Origin: Enterobacteriaceae bacterium
GTDB lineage: Bacteria > Pseudomonadota > Gammaproteobacteria > Enterobacterales > Enterobacteriaceae
Assembly (NCBI GenBank): GCA_031253755.1
Contig: JAIRVT010000092.1
Coordinates: 1-64,000, forward strand
Direction of reading: 5' to 3'
DNA length: 64,000 nt
The notes below the pieces were generated by a model. It worked only from the letters and a program-made list of their open reading frames with translations, did no database searches and had not been told where the DNA came from. Positions 62,608 through 64,000 of this stretch are shown piece after piece. Positions within the stretch are counted from its first letter, which is position 1. Each line of letters begins with the position of its first letter. Position numbers and translations under genes: made by a program.

Positions 62608-64000
62608 ATGAATAAATATAAAGATTATTCTGGTGAGAATAAAAATAATAATAGCGTGTCGCCATTATTAATTTCCGCTGCGGAAATACCATCCACAATG
62701 GTTTATCAACAGCCATTAACTTCCCAGCGTAATATTGATACTCCCCAGACATTAATTGATATTTTGCAGAATCTGGGTTATCGCTCTATTTTTGATATTG
62801 CCAAAATTTCCCGTCAGCGATTTATCAAACGCCATGATGAATCTCTACGGGGAAATAGCGCGGTTATTTTTGATAGATCGGTAAGTCTGGCTAACCAGAT
62901 TTTACAGACTTATCGAAAAAATCGCCTGTCTGAACACGGTGAACCCTTGGCGGTGCGCGCCTTTACGTCAGACGGGCAATCAGACGGGCAGGAGCAGGGA
63001 AAGTTGCCGGATTACAGCAGCCTGTTTCCTGAGCCTTGGGACGATTTTTGTCGTCCCGGCGCGATTGAAGCGTTGGACAGCCCGGCCAGCTATCTGCTGG
63101 ATCTGTATAAATTTGTTACAGCCGTGGAGCTGGATGGTTCAAATCAGGCGCTGAAATTAGCGACGCGCCGGGGCGATATTCCTGATCTATCGCTGGATAA
63201 TGATGCGCTATATAAAGAAGTGACCGCGTTATCGATTGTCAATGATGTGCTTTCCGGCAGTGCGCAAGAATATATCGGCCAATCAGGTCATGCGGATAAA
63301 ACCGTCAATCAAATTCTCGCCAGTACTCATTTTCCTTTTACCTTGCCTTACAGTTTGCCAACCCAGCAGATCAATAAAGGTTTGGGTGTTCAGGATCTTG
63401 AATTGGGTTCAGTGATTCAACACGTTGATTTACCGACATTCTGGAATACCAGCGCAGATAAATACCAGCAAATTCTGCTGGCTTATACCCAGTTAAGCAG
63501 CGAACAAATTAGTTTACTGAGCAAAAATGACGTTTTTGCACAACATTTATTAACGAAAGAAAATCTGACCAACGGGTATTTAAGCGGCAGCACTACGGAG
63601 ATCTTGTTTGAAAAAGATCTGTCACGCCACGGCTATATTGTTAAGCCAGAAGCCGGTATTAACGGCCCGGCGGCATTGACGGAAAACAGCGAAAAACCGT
63701 TCGATATTATTGAGGTTGTCTGTCGCAATAAAGCGAATGAAACCATTACCGTGAAGTTACGGGGTGAAAATATTATCACCTACCATCGCATCAAAGCCCG
63801 CATGGTGCCATTCGATAATTCCCCGCCTTTCAGCCGCCAGTTGAAGTTGTCTTATCATGCAGAAGATAACCCTGCCATCGATACTCTGGATAACGGCCCG
63901 TTCTTCGCCAATATGACGATTTATGCGGCAGAGCAGGTCAACAGCGCTGGCGACAATAGCGAAGCGGAAAGCGTGCCTTTCCTGACCCTGACTTACCGGC
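62608..64000 (+). CDS. Tc toxin A subunit, N-terminal part (TccA/YenA1-like)
   Basis: Open from ATG 62608 to the window end (464 codons, no stop), so partial. Tc A-subunit hallmarks (VRP1-type N-terminus): IDILQNLGYRSIFDIAKISRQRFIKRH, LPDYSSLFPEPWDDFCRPGAIEALDSPASYLLDLYKFV, RRGDIPDLSLDNDALYKEVTALSIVNDVLS. The opening resembles TccA/YenA1, the first half of split A subunits, more than the single-chain TcdA/XptA2; the distinction is from memory. Encodes part of the pentameric injection device that binds host gut cells. The ribosome-binding site is weak (GGA ~11 nt upstream). Confidence 0.9.
   Translation, partial: MNKYKDYSGENKNNNSVSPLLISAAEIPSTMVYQQPLTSQRNIDTPQTLIDILQNLGYRSIFDIAKISRQRFIKRHDESLRGNSAVIFDRSVSLANQILQTYRKNRLSEHGEPLAVRAFTSDGQSDGQEQGKLPDYSSLFPEPWDDFCRPGAIEALDSPASYLLDLYKFVTAVELDGSNQALKLATRRGDIPDLSLDNDALYKEVTALSIVNDVLSGSAQEYIGQSGHADKTVNQILASTHFPFTLPYSLPTQQINKGLGVQDLELGSVIQHVDLPTFWNTSADKYQQILLAYTQLSSEQISLLSKNDVFAQHLLTKENLTNGYLSGSTTEILFEKDLSRHGYIVKPEAGINGPAALTENSEKPFDIIEVVCRNKANETITVKLRGENIITYHRIKARMVPFDNSPPFSRQLKLSYHAEDNPAIDTLDNGPFFANMTIYAAEQVNSAGDNSEAESVPFLTLTYR

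Overview
The window looks like a Xenorhabdus or Photorhabdus (Morganellaceae) chromosome, with Xenorhabdus more likely. The reasons are the start of a Tc insecticidal toxin locus with a GH18 chitinase at the right end, a PAS4-type LuxR regulator, an inverse autotransporter (invasin/intimin type), a 4-hydroxyphenylacetate gene order like E. coli W, and many small dispersed inverted-repeat elements. This assignment is made from gene content alone; no search was run.

Layout. (1) 1-11.3 kb is a very AT-rich accessory island bounded by mobile-element remnants: a truncated group II intron maturase at 1-549, a probable group II intron 5' fragment near 10.3 kb, and IS110 and IS1 remnants. Inside are a frameshifted inverse autotransporter with repeated Ig-like modules and, convergent to it, two unrecognised beta-rich proteins plus a secreted halovibrin-like protein. 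(2) 11.5-16.6 kb is core metabolism: epd-pgk-fbaA and the peptide transporter dtpB facing it. (3) 17-31.6 kb holds a LysE/RhtB-type exporter broken by a 124-bp element, hpaBC, an inserted possible cysteine-protease/deamidase gene, and the hpa operon (hpaG1-G2-E-D-F-succinate semialdehyde dehydrogenase-hpaH-I-X-A) with divergent hpaR. Together these would take 4-hydroxyphenylacetate to pyruvate and succinate. (4) 32-45 kb is a myo-inositol catabolic locus: an RpiR-type regulator divergent from iolA-iolD-iolG-Na+ symporter-second dehydrogenase-iolC-iolE-iolB. (5) 45-53 kb holds an NCS1 permease, LuxR, XRE and TetR regulators, a DUF1348 protein, and frmA-fghA-yegD (formaldehyde detoxification plus an Hsp70 relative). 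(6) 53.7-59.9 kb is the most interesting unit: a HisA-like isomerase, a phosphoribosyltransferase-like protein, a HAD phosphatase, a diverged adenylosuccinate-synthetase paralogue and a NUDIX hydrolase, with a convergent MFS transporter. I read it as an uncharacterised nucleotide-derived small-molecule cluster. (7) 60.9-64 kb is a chitinase followed by a TccA/YenA1-like TcA toxin subunit that runs off the window.

Two kinds of small repeats run through the window. One is a family of imperfect inverted-repeat elements: a 124-bp copy and several ~30-65-bp copies, one of which breaks the exporter gene and one of which forms the end of the MFS gene. The other is a set of short (12-30 bp) tandem duplications that sit mostly in gene leaders and intergenic gaps. 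One of these arrays ends in the ribosome-binding site of iolA.
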